A DNA stretch of 64,000 bases from Marinihelvus sp942491555 (lineage in GTDB: Bacteria; Pseudomonadota; Gammaproteobacteria; Xanthomonadales; SZUA-36), in assembly GCA_942491555.1 (NCBI GenBank), contig CALOBN010000002.1, forward strand, positions 1-64,000. Reading direction: 5' to 3'. The notes below the pieces were generated by a model. That model ran no database searches and was not told the origin of the DNA. It was given only the letters and a program-made list of their open reading frames with translations. This document shows positions 9,071 to 16,628 of this stretch, piece by piece. Positions within the stretch are counted from its first letter, which is position 1; the number at the start of each line of letters is the position of its first letter. Position numbers and translations under genes: made by a program.

Positions 9071-9543
9071 TGTTCTGTTCCTTCGTCGTCGCCTGCGTTA
9101 AACAGGTATTTGCTGATCAGTTGCTCGAGGACCACGGCTGACTGCGTCAATATCAGTTCATCCCCGTCGGCGAGATATTCAAAAGAGCCACCGGGCTCGA
9201 GGCCCACGTAGCGGTCACCTAATATGCCGCTGGTAAGGATCGAGGCACTGGTATCAAACGGAATTTCCGCGAACCGCTGGTCAACGCGCATTCTTACGAT
9301 CGCCTCGAAGGTTACCGGGTCAAGATCAATGCCCTCGACGACACCGACGGCCACACCGCCGATTTTGACCGGTGCGCGTGCCTTGAGATCGGCCACATTG
9401 GTGAACCGTGCGGAGATTTCGTAGGTTTCCTCACCCAGGCGACTGCCGTAATCCGTCGCCTGGGTCGACAGCCACAGTAATGCCGCGAGGCCCAGGAGCA
9501 GAAACACTCCCGAGGCAAATTCCACTTTGTAATTCGCTCTCAT
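9067..9543 (-). CDS. mlaD: MlaD, MCE-domain lipid-transfer subunit
   Basis: A 158-residue protein. One N-terminal transmembrane helix (GVFLLLGLAALLWL) anchors a periplasmic MCE domain of about residues 38-118, with the signature VKIGGVAVGVVEGIDLD and the ILGDRYVGLEPG loop. It forms the hexameric ring through which lipid passes. It lies 16 bases downstream of mlaE and overlaps mlaC. Length is close to that of E. coli MlaD (183) with a shorter C-terminus. Confidence 0.93.
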   Translation of the reverse strand: MRANYKVEFASGVFLLLGLAALLWLSTQATDYGSRLGEETYEISARFTNVADLKARAPVKIGGVAVGVVEGIDLDPVTFEAIVRMRVDQRFAEIPFDTSASILTSGILGDRYVGLEPGGSFEYLADGDELILTQSAVVLEQLISKYLFNAGDDEGTEQ

Positions 9544-9559
9544 GATGCTGTAGATGCTC

Positions 9560-10312
9560 TCAGGTCAGGAATGAAGTCATTATGAAGTCAAAAATAAGCA
9601 CGAGCACGGAACTGACCACGACGGTATTGGTGGTCGCCGTGCCAACGCCCGCACCGGTGGGCCGCGCACTGAAGCCATACCAGACCGCAACCAGGCTCAC
9701 GATGCCGCCGAATACGATGCTCTTGTACACCCCACCCATGAAGTCCTTGTGGAACAACACGCCGGTCTGGAGCTTGGTCCAGAACACACCCACATCCAGC
9801 CCAGCCACGCCAACGGCGTAAATCACCGCACCCAGGATGGCCAGTGCATTAAACATAGCCGTGAGTAGTGGCACCGCCAGGAGCCCGGCCAGGAAGCGTG
9901 GCAGGGCAATGCGCCGCACCGGATCAATGGCCATCAGTTCCATGGCATCGATCTGACTGGTGGCCTTCATCAGGCCGATCTCTGCGGCGATCGAAGTTCC
10001 GGCGCGCCCGGCAAACAACAGGGCGGTTAGTACCGGGCCGAGTTCGCGAAACAGTGACTTGCCCACCAGCAGGCTTACCTGGTCGGAAGCCCCGAACTGC
10101 TGGAGTGCGTTAATGGACTGTAAGGCGAGCACCATGCCGACAAAAAATCCGCAGATCATGATGATGACCAGGGAGCGGGCGCCAATCAGGAACAGCTGTT
10201 GCAGCGTTGACTGAAGCAGGCGCCATTCCAGTCGTACACCGCTGAGCATGCGTATCAGGAACATCCCGGCACGCCCCGCCTCGGCCACTGGTGCCAACAG
10301 CGTCTGAATCAC
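9560..10312 (-). CDS. mlaE: MlaE, ABC permease for phospholipid transport
   Basis: A 250-residue inner-membrane permease of the MlaE/Ttg2B family, with five or six hydrophobic segments. Family motifs include VGMVLALQS, FRELGPVLTALLFAGRAG, IAAEIGLMKATSQIDAMELM (the cytoplasmic coupling region) and the C-terminal GVGTATTNTVV. Its start codon overlaps the mlaF stop as ATGA. It dimerises with MlaF and carries the MlaD ring. Confidence 0.94.
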   Translation of the reverse strand: MIQTLLAPVAEAGRAGMFLIRMLSGVRLEWRLLQSTLQQLFLIGARSLVIIMICGFFVGMVLALQSINALQQFGASDQVSLLVGKSLFRELGPVLTALLFAGRAGTSIAAEIGLMKATSQIDAMELMAIDPVRRIALPRFLAGLLAVPLLTAMFNALAILGAVIYAVGVAGLDVGVFWTKLQTGVLFHKDFMGGVYKSIVFGGIVSLVAVWYGFSARPTGAGVGTATTNTVVVSSVLVLIFDFIMTSFLT

Positions 10313-11109
10313 CGTGAGGCCCCGCTGTGGTCATAGTGGAAGGGGATAGGCCCTTCGACCCGGCCGTTCATGAACTGGGCGACGGACGGATTGCTGCTCT
10401 CCCGAAGCTCAAGCGGCGGCCCCTGGCCGGCGACCTGGCCTTCAGCGATGATGTAGCAGTAGTCTGCCAGGCGAATCATCTGTTCCACATCGTGGGTCAC
10501 CACGATGCTGGTCAACCCAAGCCGGTCATTGGTTTCCCGGATCAGCCGGTTGATCGTACCGACGGCTATCGGGTCCAGGCCGGCCATTGGTTCATCAAAC
10601 ATGACAATCGCCGGATTCAGAACCACGGCCCGCGCCAGCGCAATCCGTCGCGCCATGCCGCCTGACAGTTCATCGGGCATGAGTTGTTCGGTGCCGCGTA
10701 GCCCAACGGCCTCGAGCTTTTCACTTACTGCAGACTCGATTTCCGATTCGCTCATCTTGCGATGTTCACGGAGCGGTGTGGCAACGTTTTCAAACACCGT
10801 CAGGTCCGTAAACAGGGCGCCATTTTGCAACAGGAAACCCATTTCCTCGCGTACTTTAAATAAGCCGGCGCGATTAAGTTGTGCCACGTCCTGATCGCCG
10901 ATCATGACGCTACCCGCATCGGGTCGAAGCTGTCCGGCGATCAGTTTGAGAATGGTGGTTTTTCCAACACCGCTGGGGCCCATAATCGCGACCACGGAGC
11001 CGCGCGGTATATCCATATCCACCGCATCAAGAATCAACCGTCCCCCCCGCCGGAACGTCAATCCGCGGATCTTGATCAGGATTTCCTGTGTGGTCCCATC
11101 GGAATTCAT
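10309..11109 (-). CDS. mlaF: MlaF, ATPase of the phospholipid transporter
   Basis: ATPase of the Mla transporter, about 266 residues. Walker A is GPSGVGKTT, the signature is ELSGGMARR, Walker B is IVMFDEPMAGLD and the switch His is in VVTHD. The ATG at 11109 gives the usual family N-terminus (IKIRGLTFRRG soon after). A TTG five codons upstream is possible; neither has a good ribosome-binding site. A sigma70-like -10 box (TACAAT, 11142-11147) lies just upstream. This is the first gene of a minus-strand operon F-E-D-C-A; no mlaB STAS gene is present. Confidence 0.93.
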   Translation of the reverse strand: MNSDGTTQEILIKIRGLTFRRGGRLILDAVDMDIPRGSVVAIMGPSGVGKTTILKLIAGQLRPDAGSVMIGDQDVAQLNRAGLFKVREEMGFLLQNGALFTDLTVFENVATPLREHRKMSESEIESAVSEKLEAVGLRGTEQLMPDELSGGMARRIALARAVVLNPAIVMFDEPMAGLDPIAVGTINRLIRETNDRLGLTSIVVTHDVEQMIRLADYCYIIAEGQVAGQGPPLELRESSNPSVAQFMNGRVEGPIPFHYDHSGASR

Positions 11110-11201
11110 AGCTGGCCAGGGCAATCAAAAATAGTACCGTTATTGTAGTCTCAATGACCGTTGCTGACGGTGAAAAGACTGGCAATCGAGCTCGAATTGG
11201 C

Positions 11202-11409
11202 GGTTGTGGCGGGGTGTCCGGTTGTGGCCGGCCGGGCTTTCGGCCTTCGGCTTCCCTCACTCACCTGCGCTTTGCGGGGTCGGCTGCACAAATCATCCTG
11301 ATTTGGGCAGCCTCATTTCGCCCTCCCTGGCGAAATGACCCCGGTCGCTCCGGCTCCTTCGGCTCAAGCCCCTAATGGGCCGGCCACAACCGGACACCCC
11401 ACCACAACC
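11202..11409 (+). repeat. Palindromic repeat unit A
   Basis: A 208-bp unit closed by inverted arms of about 32 bp (11202-11233 and 11377-11409, one mismatch). Inside are two short hairpins: GGCTGC (11282) paired with GCAGCC (11307) around AAATCA/TGATTT, and TCATTTCGCC (11313) paired with GGCGAAATGA (11329) around CTCCCT. GGGGTC before them can pair with GACCCC after them, giving a multibranched fold. The core recurs in units B, C and D. Confidence 0.85.
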
Positions 11410-11610
11410 TGCATCACGGCCGCCGGTTATCCGTTCTCCGTCACATCGGCCCATGCCGTGATGGATGTTGTCGTTACCTTACCTGCAGCCCGAAAAATCG
11501 CAGAGATCAGTTCAGGTGTTGAGTTAGAGGTACGGAGGCGTGGGCGGTATGGGGTTTAGAGGGTGAGAGGTTTTGTGGTTTTTGGTAAGGCTTTGATTCA
11601 TTCGATGCAG
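11410..11610. other. Spacer of composite element 1, non-coding
   Basis: The 201 bp between units A and B contain no credible ORF. The block AGAGGTACGGAGGCGTGGGC (around 11526-11553) and both ends match the spacer of the second composite (50985-51246) in reverse orientation; the middle differs. Confidence 0.6.
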
Positions 11611-11857
11611 GGGTGGGCGCTGGTGTGTCGGGTTCCGGGCCATTAAGGCTTGAGCCGAGAGAACCGCAGCGACTGGGGTCATTTCGCCATGGAGAAGGTG
11701 AGACCGGGAACCGGTCGAGAGACTGGCCTAGGCCAGGGCGAAATGAGGTGACTCAAATCAGGATGATTTGTGGAGCCGACCCCACCAAGCGCAGGAGAAC
11801 GAGGGAAGCCGAAGGCCGAAAGCCAGGCCCGGTACCCGACACACCAGCGACCAACCC
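11611..11857 (-). repeat. Palindromic repeat unit B with inserted hairpin module
   Basis: Same core as unit A in reverse orientation, 247 bp. Its arms (11611-11641 and 11826-11857) are different in sequence from those of A but pair with each other nearly perfectly. The apical loop of the GGCGAAATGA hairpin, which is CTCCCT in A, C and D, is replaced here by a 47-bp module. GATGCAG abuts its left edge. Confidence 0.85.
11689..11735 (+). repeat. 47-bp hairpin module shared with the 40-kb repeat
   Basis: Begins ATGGAGAAGG and ends GGCCTAGGCCA; contains the perfect hairpin GACCGG-GAA-CCGGTC. The same sequence with two differences occurs, reverse-complemented, at 40381-40427 inside an unrelated palindromic unit. 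In both places it sits in the loop of a hairpin. Confidence 0.8.
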
Positions 11858-11954
11858 GGTGAACAATGACGCGGGACCACAATTCTCTTTTATCTCTGGG
11901 ATGAGACTTCAGGGAAACTAGGTAAATTCTATGTGTCAGTAAGATTTCGCGGGC

Positions 11955-11989
11955 AAAATAAAAGCGGGGAAAGCTTGCGCCTTCCCCGC
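11955..11989 (-). terminator. Intrinsic terminator of the candidate RNA
   Basis: Minus-strand hairpin GCGGGGAAGGC-GCAA-GCTTTCCCCGC, an 11-bp stem with one G-U pair, followed by TTTTATTTT. Confidence 0.75.
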
Positions 11990-12372
11990 CGATGAAAGAT
12001 TGGAACTCTGTCTGTGGTGGCCTGCATAGCCGCCCAAGCCTTTCCAATTTCGCCCGGTGCCGTCATCGTTCTGCCTGCGGATCCGGTCGCGGGTCTTTCT
12101 CCCACCTTTCTTTCTCGACGCCTTGCGGCGTCTATCTCCAAGGATCGCGTGTCCTCTTCGAGCCACCCCTGTGGTACGACCGCTTATTGCAGAACTCCGG
12201 TCGGGGCAGCGCGTTCAGTACCACCTGAACACTAGCCGTTTTCTTCCACCCTGACTGCGTTTGGACGGGTCGGTCCTCATGCAACCCCGCTTTCAGTCAC
12301 TGGTCCACCTTGCGGCTTTCCTGTCCCTTCCAGCGATCCCAACCTTGCGGTTGGTGGGTTTCGTGTAACGGG
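11957..12372 (-). ncRNA. Candidate structured non-coding RNA, about 410 nt
   Basis: A minus-strand transcription unit without a credible ORF but with a promoter, many stable hairpins and an intrinsic terminator. Perfect hairpins read on the minus strand: CCAACC-GCAA-GGTTGG (12339-12354), GACGCC-GCAA-GGCGTC (12117-12132), GTTCAG/CTGAAC (12213-12230), CGACCG/CGGTCG (12177-12203) and the GCAA-capped terminator. ATTGGAA/TTCCAAT (11999-12005 with 12042-12048) can pair over a longer range. It has about a dozen GGA triplets. It lacks the conserved motifs of RNase P RNA, tmRNA and 6S RNA. A CsrB-like role is possible but the GGA density is low. I do not recognise the family. Confidence 0.55.
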
Positions 12373-12378
12373 GGATTC

Positions 12379-12407
12379 AAATTACTCCCGTGGACCCCGG
12401 CTGTCAA
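12379..12407 (-). promoter_or_regulatory. Sigma70-type promoter of the candidate RNA
   Basis: On the minus strand a perfect -35 box TTGACA (12402-12407) is followed after 17 bp by TAATTT (12379-12384). The start would fall near 12370, just before the first GCAA-capped hairpin. Confidence 0.55.
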
Positions 12408-12763
12408 AGGGGTGACAGGGAAAGTTATCCACAAAAACTCAGCTCTATTCTCAGGTGCGAAAGACAAGCTTCTGAATTGGCTTAATTCTGCCAATTTTTC
12501 AGAATTTATTATTTGCGACAAAGCGAATTTCGCGCGTCGCTCAGTCGATGCGATCTTCGCTCGAAAGAGTTTTGCCCGCGAAATTGAGCGTCGATCGGGT
12601 GGCCGCCGGCGGTGAAGCAGGCATAATACGAGTTCATGGTTGTTAATCTGGTACAAACACCCCCTGACGCCCGTAATGCGCTATTGGCCGCTTCACCGCG
12701 GCGCAGGGTGGGGCGAAGACCATTGACAGCACAATGGCGGCAGGACACCGGGATCAATGATTG
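12408..12763. other. Intergenic region without recognised gene
   Basis: About 350 bases between the RNA promoter and the nucleotidyltransferase-like gene. It holds the right copy of the 15-bp inverted repeat (12570-12584) and an AT-rich patch (12480-12520). I see no ORF, tRNA or convincing promoter for the downstream gene. Confidence 0.5.
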
Positions 12764-13846
12764 ATGATGGATAAACCTCGCGAGCAACAGCAAGGTGTGG
12801 ATCAGGGTTCGCGCGCCGGCTACGCCGCTCCCGTGGATGCGATCGTTCTGGCGGGCACGCACAATAATCCTGATCGGCTGGTGCGTGGACGCAATAAAGC
12901 TTTTCTGGACATCGAAGGACGGGCCCTGGTTCGTCATGTCGTTGATGCGTTAACCGCAGCGCGAACGATCGGCCGGGTATTTGTAGTGGGTCCAAAGCAG
13001 GAACTGGAAGCCATTCTGGCCGACTGCCCCAATACGTATTGTGTGCAGCAGGAAGGCAAGCTCGTTCGCAATGGCTGGGCCGGCGTGCATGCCATGGAGG
13101 CCGCGGGTCCGGAACTATCCAGGGAGCAACTGCTGGAGCGTCCGGTACTGGTCATCTCCTGCGATCTGCCTTTGATATCCGGCGGTGCCGTGGATGACTT
13201 TGTAGGCCGCTGTGCGGCGATAGATGCGGCTTCTCCCGAGAGCCATGCAATGTTTTGCGGTATTGCGGAGAAGGACGGTCTGACACCGTTTTACGGAACT
13301 GCGGACCGGCCCGGCGTTGTGCGGCCACTGGTGCAGATGAACGAAGGCCTGGTTCGTCTCTCCAATATTTATGTCTTCAGACCTTACAAGGTCACGCACG
13401 CGGAGTTTCTCCAGACCAGCTTCACCCTTCGCAAGGCGAAAGACTGGCACAACGTGGCCAGGCTGGCCTTCTCCGTGTTCAGCCAACCCGGTGGCTGGTT
13501 TGCCGCGTGGATGATCTTTCGTCTGCAGCTTACCTACCTGCTCCGCACTGGCCGGGGTGCACTGTACCGGCGTCTGCGCAAAGGCAACACCTTTGCCAAG
13601 GTTGAGCATGGCGTGGGCACGGTGCTCGGCGGCAGCATGAAGCTGGTGCAATCACCGTACGGGGGACTCAGCCTGGACGTGGATGATGAAGATGACTACG
13701 CCATGTTGCTGGCAAACTACCGGGAATGGATCGAGGTTGTGAATGCACTTGACCGCCCTGACGCCCGCTTAGAGCAGGGCGAGAGTCAACTGCGGCCAGA
13801 ACGTGATGACCAACACCGTGAGCATCAGCCAGAAAAAGAACGGTAG
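12764..13846 (+). CDS. Nucleotidyltransferase-like protein (MobA/GT-A fold)
   Basis: About 360 residues. The N-terminal half has the NTP-transferase fold: AIVLAG near residue 27, a substrate Lys in GRNKAFLDIEG, LVRHVVDAL, VFVVGP and an SCDLPLIS motif with the metal-binding Asp. The loop after LAG (THNNPDRLVRGRNK) departs from the GGxSxRMG-x-DK consensus of MobA, so the nucleotide and product are unclear. The second half has a hydrophobic stretch (WFAAWMIFRLQLTYLL) and a DVDDEDDY block. The C-terminal tail is charged and overlaps the convergent TRAP permease gene by 78 bases. ATG 12764 or 12767 is the likely start; a TTG precedes it. Confidence 0.75.
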   Translation: MMDKPREQQQGVDQGSRAGYAAPVDAIVLAGTHNNPDRLVRGRNKAFLDIEGRALVRHVVDALTAARTIGRVFVVGPKQELEAILADCPNTYCVQQEGKLVRNGWAGVHAMEAAGPELSREQLLERPVLVISCDLPLISGGAVDDFVGRCAAIDAASPESHAMFCGIAEKDGLTPFYGTADRPGVVRPLVQMNEGLVRLSNIYVFRPYKVTHAEFLQTSFTLRKAKDWHNVARLAFSVFSQPGGWFAAWMIFRLQLTYLLRTGRGALYRRLRKGNTFAKVEHGVGTVLGGSMKLVQSPYGGLSLDVDDEDDYAMLLANYREWIEVVNALDRPDARLEQGESQLRPERDDQHREHQPEKER

Positions 13847-15022
13847 CGTGGATAAATAGATATCCACGATGGGCCGGTCGAAGCGATAGCCGGCGATGAA
13901 CAGATTAAGGCCCACCGGCGGGGTGATATACCCCAGTTGCATCGTGGCCAGGAATACGATGCCCAGGTGAATCGGATCCACCCCGAATTGCTGGGCCACT
14001 GGCAGCATGAGGGGCACCACCAGAACAATCGCTGAAAAAATATCCAGGATTGCCCCGAGTACCAGCAGGAAACCCAGCAGCGCCAGCAGGAACATCAGGC
14101 GACTGTCCACTACGCCGCTAACCCATTCGAGCAGCATTTGCGGGACACCCGCATCGATCATGAAATTAGTCGAGGCACGGGACACGCCCAGAATAATCAT
14201 GATGCCGCCCACCAGGACCATCGACTCGCGTGTAATCCGTGGCAGGTCCCGCAGCCGTATTTCCCGCAGAATGATGACATCCACAACAACGACATACAGC
14301 GCGGTCACGGCAGCTGCCTCGGAGATGGCGAAGTAGCCGCTGTAAATTCCGCCCAGGACAACGATGGGCAGCGGAATTTCCCACATAGCGGCGCGCGCTG
14401 CCGTGCGGACTTCCTGCCATGAAAAGTCGCTGAGCGGTGTTCTGATTGCCCGGTTTTTCCAGATACTGTAGCCGGCAAGCACGGCCAGCATCAGAAAGCC
14501 CGGCAACAGCCCGGCAATAAACAGGTCCTCGATGGGGACCTCTGCAATCACCCCGTAAAGCACCAGCGGCAGGGACGGTGCAAACAGCAAGCCCAGGCTG
14601 CCGGCGGACGTTACCAGTCCAAGGTTGAAACGCTCAGGGTAGCCGGCCTGTTGCATCGCGGGAAACAGGATGGCCCCGAGCGCCACGATGGTCACCCCGG
14701 ATGCTCCGGTAAAAGCGGTAAAGAACGCACAGGCCACCAGGGCCACGACAGCAAGGCCGGCAGGCATCCAGCCAATCAACGCTGTTGTCAGTCGCACCAG
14801 GCGTTGCGGCGCCTGACTTTCACTCAGCAAATAGCCTGCGAAAGTGAACAGCGGGATTGCCAGCAGGATGGGCATTTCGGCAATGCCCCAGAACTCGATG
14901 GCGACCACCTGCAGGTCGATCTCCGCCTGGTGAAAGTTCCACAATGCGCCGCCGCCGATCAGCGCAAACAGGGGTGCGCCAATCAAGGCCAGAATTACCA
15001 GCAGGACAGTGAACCAGCTCAT
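13769..15022 (-). CDS. TRAP transporter large permease (DctM-like)
   Basis: Inner-membrane protein of 417 residues with about 12 hydrophobic segments. DctM landmarks are LAIPLFTFAGYLLSES near residue 55, FTGASGVTIVALGAILFPAM, RFNLGLVTSAGSLGLLFAPS, and near the end LGIVFLATMQLGYITPPVGLNLF. It uses an ion gradient to import a carboxylate-type solute presented by the binding protein. Its start overlaps the small permease stop as ATGA. Its 3' end overlaps the convergent nucleotidyltransferase-like gene. Confidence 0.93.
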   Translation of the reverse strand: MSWFTVLLVILALIGAPLFALIGGGALWNFHQAEIDLQVVAIEFWGIAEMPILLAIPLFTFAGYLLSESQAPQRLVRLTTALIGWMPAGLAVVALVACAFFTAFTGASGVTIVALGAILFPAMQQAGYPERFNLGLVTSAGSLGLLFAPSLPLVLYGVIAEVPIEDLFIAGLLPGFLMLAVLAGYSIWKNRAIRTPLSDFSWQEVRTAARAAMWEIPLPIVVLGGIYSGYFAISEAAAVTALYVVVVDVIILREIRLRDLPRITRESMVLVGGIMIILGVSRASTNFMIDAGVPQMLLEWVSGVVDSRLMFLLALLGFLLVLGAILDIFSAIVLVVPLMLPVAQQFGVDPIHLGIVFLATMQLGYITPPVGLNLFIAGYRFDRPIVDIYLSTLPFFFWLMLTVLVITFWPQLTLALL

Positions 15023-15579
15023 GAAACCGGGTCTGCCTTGATGCTTGCCTCTGCTGGTTTTTCAGGGTCAATCAGCGCACCTGGAGGCGGCTTGCGCGGC
15101 GAATGGCCGGCCAAGGCAAGCAGGGCCAGCAAGGCGTGGCGATAGCACATGATGGCGAAGCCCAGCGGGAGAGGTGCCTGCAGAATCCATGCTGGCGTAT
15201 CACGCAGAAGCAAGTCCCCGAATTCCCTGCTGACCAGCACAAAGTCCAGGCTGTACCAGGCCAGGAGACCACATACCGCTGAGGTAAAGGCCTGGTTGAT
15301 GAAACGCACCAGGTTCAGCGTCCAGCCGTTCAGATACCGGTCAATCAGCGCGATTGCAATGTGGCGGTCTGCCCGGCTGGCGGCAACAGCACCGGCGAGC
15401 GTCAGCCACAGCACCAAAATGCGCAGGAGCTCATCGCCAATGGCGAGGTTGGTGCCAAAAAAATTTCGACCGAAGATCTGCCACGAGGCAAGACCAATCA
15501 TGCTCAGGAGAATCCCGCTCAGCAGCAGGTCTTCAGCCCAACGGCCGGCGGCCTCCATGGCCTGCAGCAGGCGCTTCAT
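15019..15579 (-). CDS. TRAP transporter small permease (DctQ-like)
   Basis: Four-helix membrane protein of 186 residues, the usual DctQ size. It contains LASWQIFGRNFFGTNLAIGDELLRILVLWLTLAGAV, the WQVxxR/E-L-R-x-x-xxW region shared by DctQ proteins, and RADRHIAIALID. It lies nine bases after the binding protein and overlaps DctM by four. It scaffolds the large permease. Confidence 0.9.
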   Translation of the reverse strand: MKRLLQAMEAAGRWAEDLLLSGILLSMIGLASWQIFGRNFFGTNLAIGDELLRILVLWLTLAGAVAASRADRHIAIALIDRYLNGWTLNLVRFINQAFTSAVCGLLAWYSLDFVLVSREFGDLLLRDTPAWILQAPLPLGFAIMCYRHALLALLALAGHSPRKPPPGALIDPEKPAEASIKADPVS

Positions 15580-15588
15580 AAGGCGGAG

Positions 15589-16614
15589 TCAGGAACAGCT
15601 GTCGTCGGTCTGACTGCGAAATGCTTCAAGGTGACATTCAACCCGGGTAAGCAGAGCGGGGTCAAACGTACCTTCTTCGGCAGCGCGCATATTGGATTCC
15701 AGAAACAAGGTATCCCACTCGCTGATTTCCGTATCGCTGAGGCTGACAAATTCCAGTCCCTCTGCCCGCAGGGCAAGTAATGCCTCCTGATCGTTGGTGA
15801 TTCCGTCTGCATCAAAGCCCCGGTAAACACGCGTCAAAACCTCATCAGCGATAAGCTGGTCTTCCGGCGCAATCTTGCTCCAGTAGCGTTTATCAATCAG
15901 CAGGCCGGCATAGATATAGGCCAGTGGAAGCTCGCTGACATAGCTCACCGCAGTCTGCCACTGCATGACGATCATGCCGACGGGTGGCCCCATTACCGTG
16001 TCGATCAGTTCAGTTTGCAGCCCGGTGAGAACATCCGTTACCGGTAAGCTGACCGGTGAAACGCTCAGGGCTTCGGTGGCAAGCCGGGCGACTTGATCGC
16101 CTTCAGGGATCCACATTTTGACCTTGCGCAGGTCCTCGCGTGAGCGAACGGGCTCACGTGATGCGAGCAGAGCGAAGCCGCCTCCTGCGTAGCCAAAGGT
16201 GACATAGCCTGCCTCATCCAGGCGGCGGTAAATTTCTTCATCCATACGCTTGCGCACATAGGCAACTTCTTCATAGTTGCGAAACAGGCGTGGCAGACCA
16301 TAGATCTCGGCATCCTTCTGGAAAGCCCGCAACGCACCGGAGGTAAAGACCCCGCCATGCAGCTGGCCGACGCGCATTTTACGGCGCACCTGGCTGTCGT
16401 TGCCCTGGACGCCGCCGGCATAGACCTTGAACTGGACACGCCCTTCGGTGCGTTCCTCGATCTCACTGATACCCTCACGCAAAGTCGCCATCCAGGCGGT
16501 GCCGTCCGGTATCACGGTGGCGATTTTCAGGGTTGTCTGGGCCTGTACGGCGCCGGCTAACGCGAGCGCAGCCAGGGCCGCCAATGAAACAAGTGTTTTA
16601 GTCAGGGTTCGCAT
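15589..16614 (-). CDS. TRAP transporter solute-binding protein (DctP-like)
   Basis: Periplasmic binding protein of 341 residues with a Sec signal peptide cleaved after about residue 25 (GAVQAQ). DctP features are TLKIATVIPDGTAW, the FKVYAGGVQGND region, LHGGVFTSGAL, GYAGGGFALLASREPV and a central strand with VMGPPVGMIV. The usual carboxylate-binding Arg is not obvious in the expected RVxP form, so the ligand is open. It is preceded by the TAtT lipoprotein gene on the same strand. Confidence 0.88.
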   Translation of the reverse strand: MRTLTKTLVSLAALAALALAGAVQAQTTLKIATVIPDGTAWMATLREGISEIEERTEGRVQFKVYAGGVQGNDSQVRRKMRVGQLHGGVFTSGALRAFQKDAEIYGLPRLFRNYEEVAYVRKRMDEEIYRRLDEAGYVTFGYAGGGFALLASREPVRSREDLRKVKMWIPEGDQVARLATEALSVSPVSLPVTDVLTGLQTELIDTVMGPPVGMIVMQWQTAVSYVSELPLAYIYAGLLIDKRYWSKIAPEDQLIADEVLTRVYRGFDADGITNDQEALLALRAEGLEFVSLSDTEISEWDTLFLESNMRAAEEGTFDPALLTRVECHLEAFRSQTDDSCS

Positions 16615-16628
16615 ACTTTTACCCGTTT

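Larger units (their letters stand above)
11202..11857. mobile_element. Composite palindromic element 1 (two hairpin units and spacer)
   Basis: A 656-bp non-coding element made of unit A (11202-11409), a 201-bp spacer and unit B (11611-11857) in opposite orientation. The spacer is bounded by CCTGCATC on the left and GATGCAGG on the right. The whole structure recurs inverted at 50781-51454: A matches D, B matches C, and the spacers share the ends plus a block with GGCGTGGGCGGTATGGGG (11546-11563 here). No ORF for a transposase is present, so it would be non-autonomous. Treating it as mobile is inference from the duplicated, inverted-repeat-bounded structure; I saw no target-site duplication. 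Confidence 0.7.
11944..12584. repeat. Perfect 15-bp inverted repeat enclosing the candidate RNA gene
   Basis: ATTTCGCGGGCAAAA at 11944-11958 and its exact reverse complement at 12570-12584 bound a 641-bp segment. The segment contains the terminator, body and promoter of the minus-strand RNA candidate. No target duplication is visible at the flanks, so a mobile origin is unproven. Confidence 0.55.

Noticed and set aside
11202..11857. Integron attC sites or an integron cassette array
   Set aside because: Arms vary between copies as in attC, but the GTTRRRY/RYYYAAC core sites are lacking, the core is long and conserved, and no cassette ORFs or integrase are present.
11936..12166. Very basic 76-codon minus-strand ORF (KASRKKGGRKTRDR) inside the RNA candidate
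   Set aside because: Its 3' half is read through the intrinsic terminator hairpin and a second frame is also open there; composition comes from stem sequences. No conserved protein family is recognised.
11957..12372. RNase P RNA, tmRNA or 6S RNA
   Set aside because: The GAGGAAAGTCCGGGC block of RNase P, the tRNA-like GGTTCGACTCCC and CCA end of tmRNA and the central-bubble layout of 6S RNA are not present.
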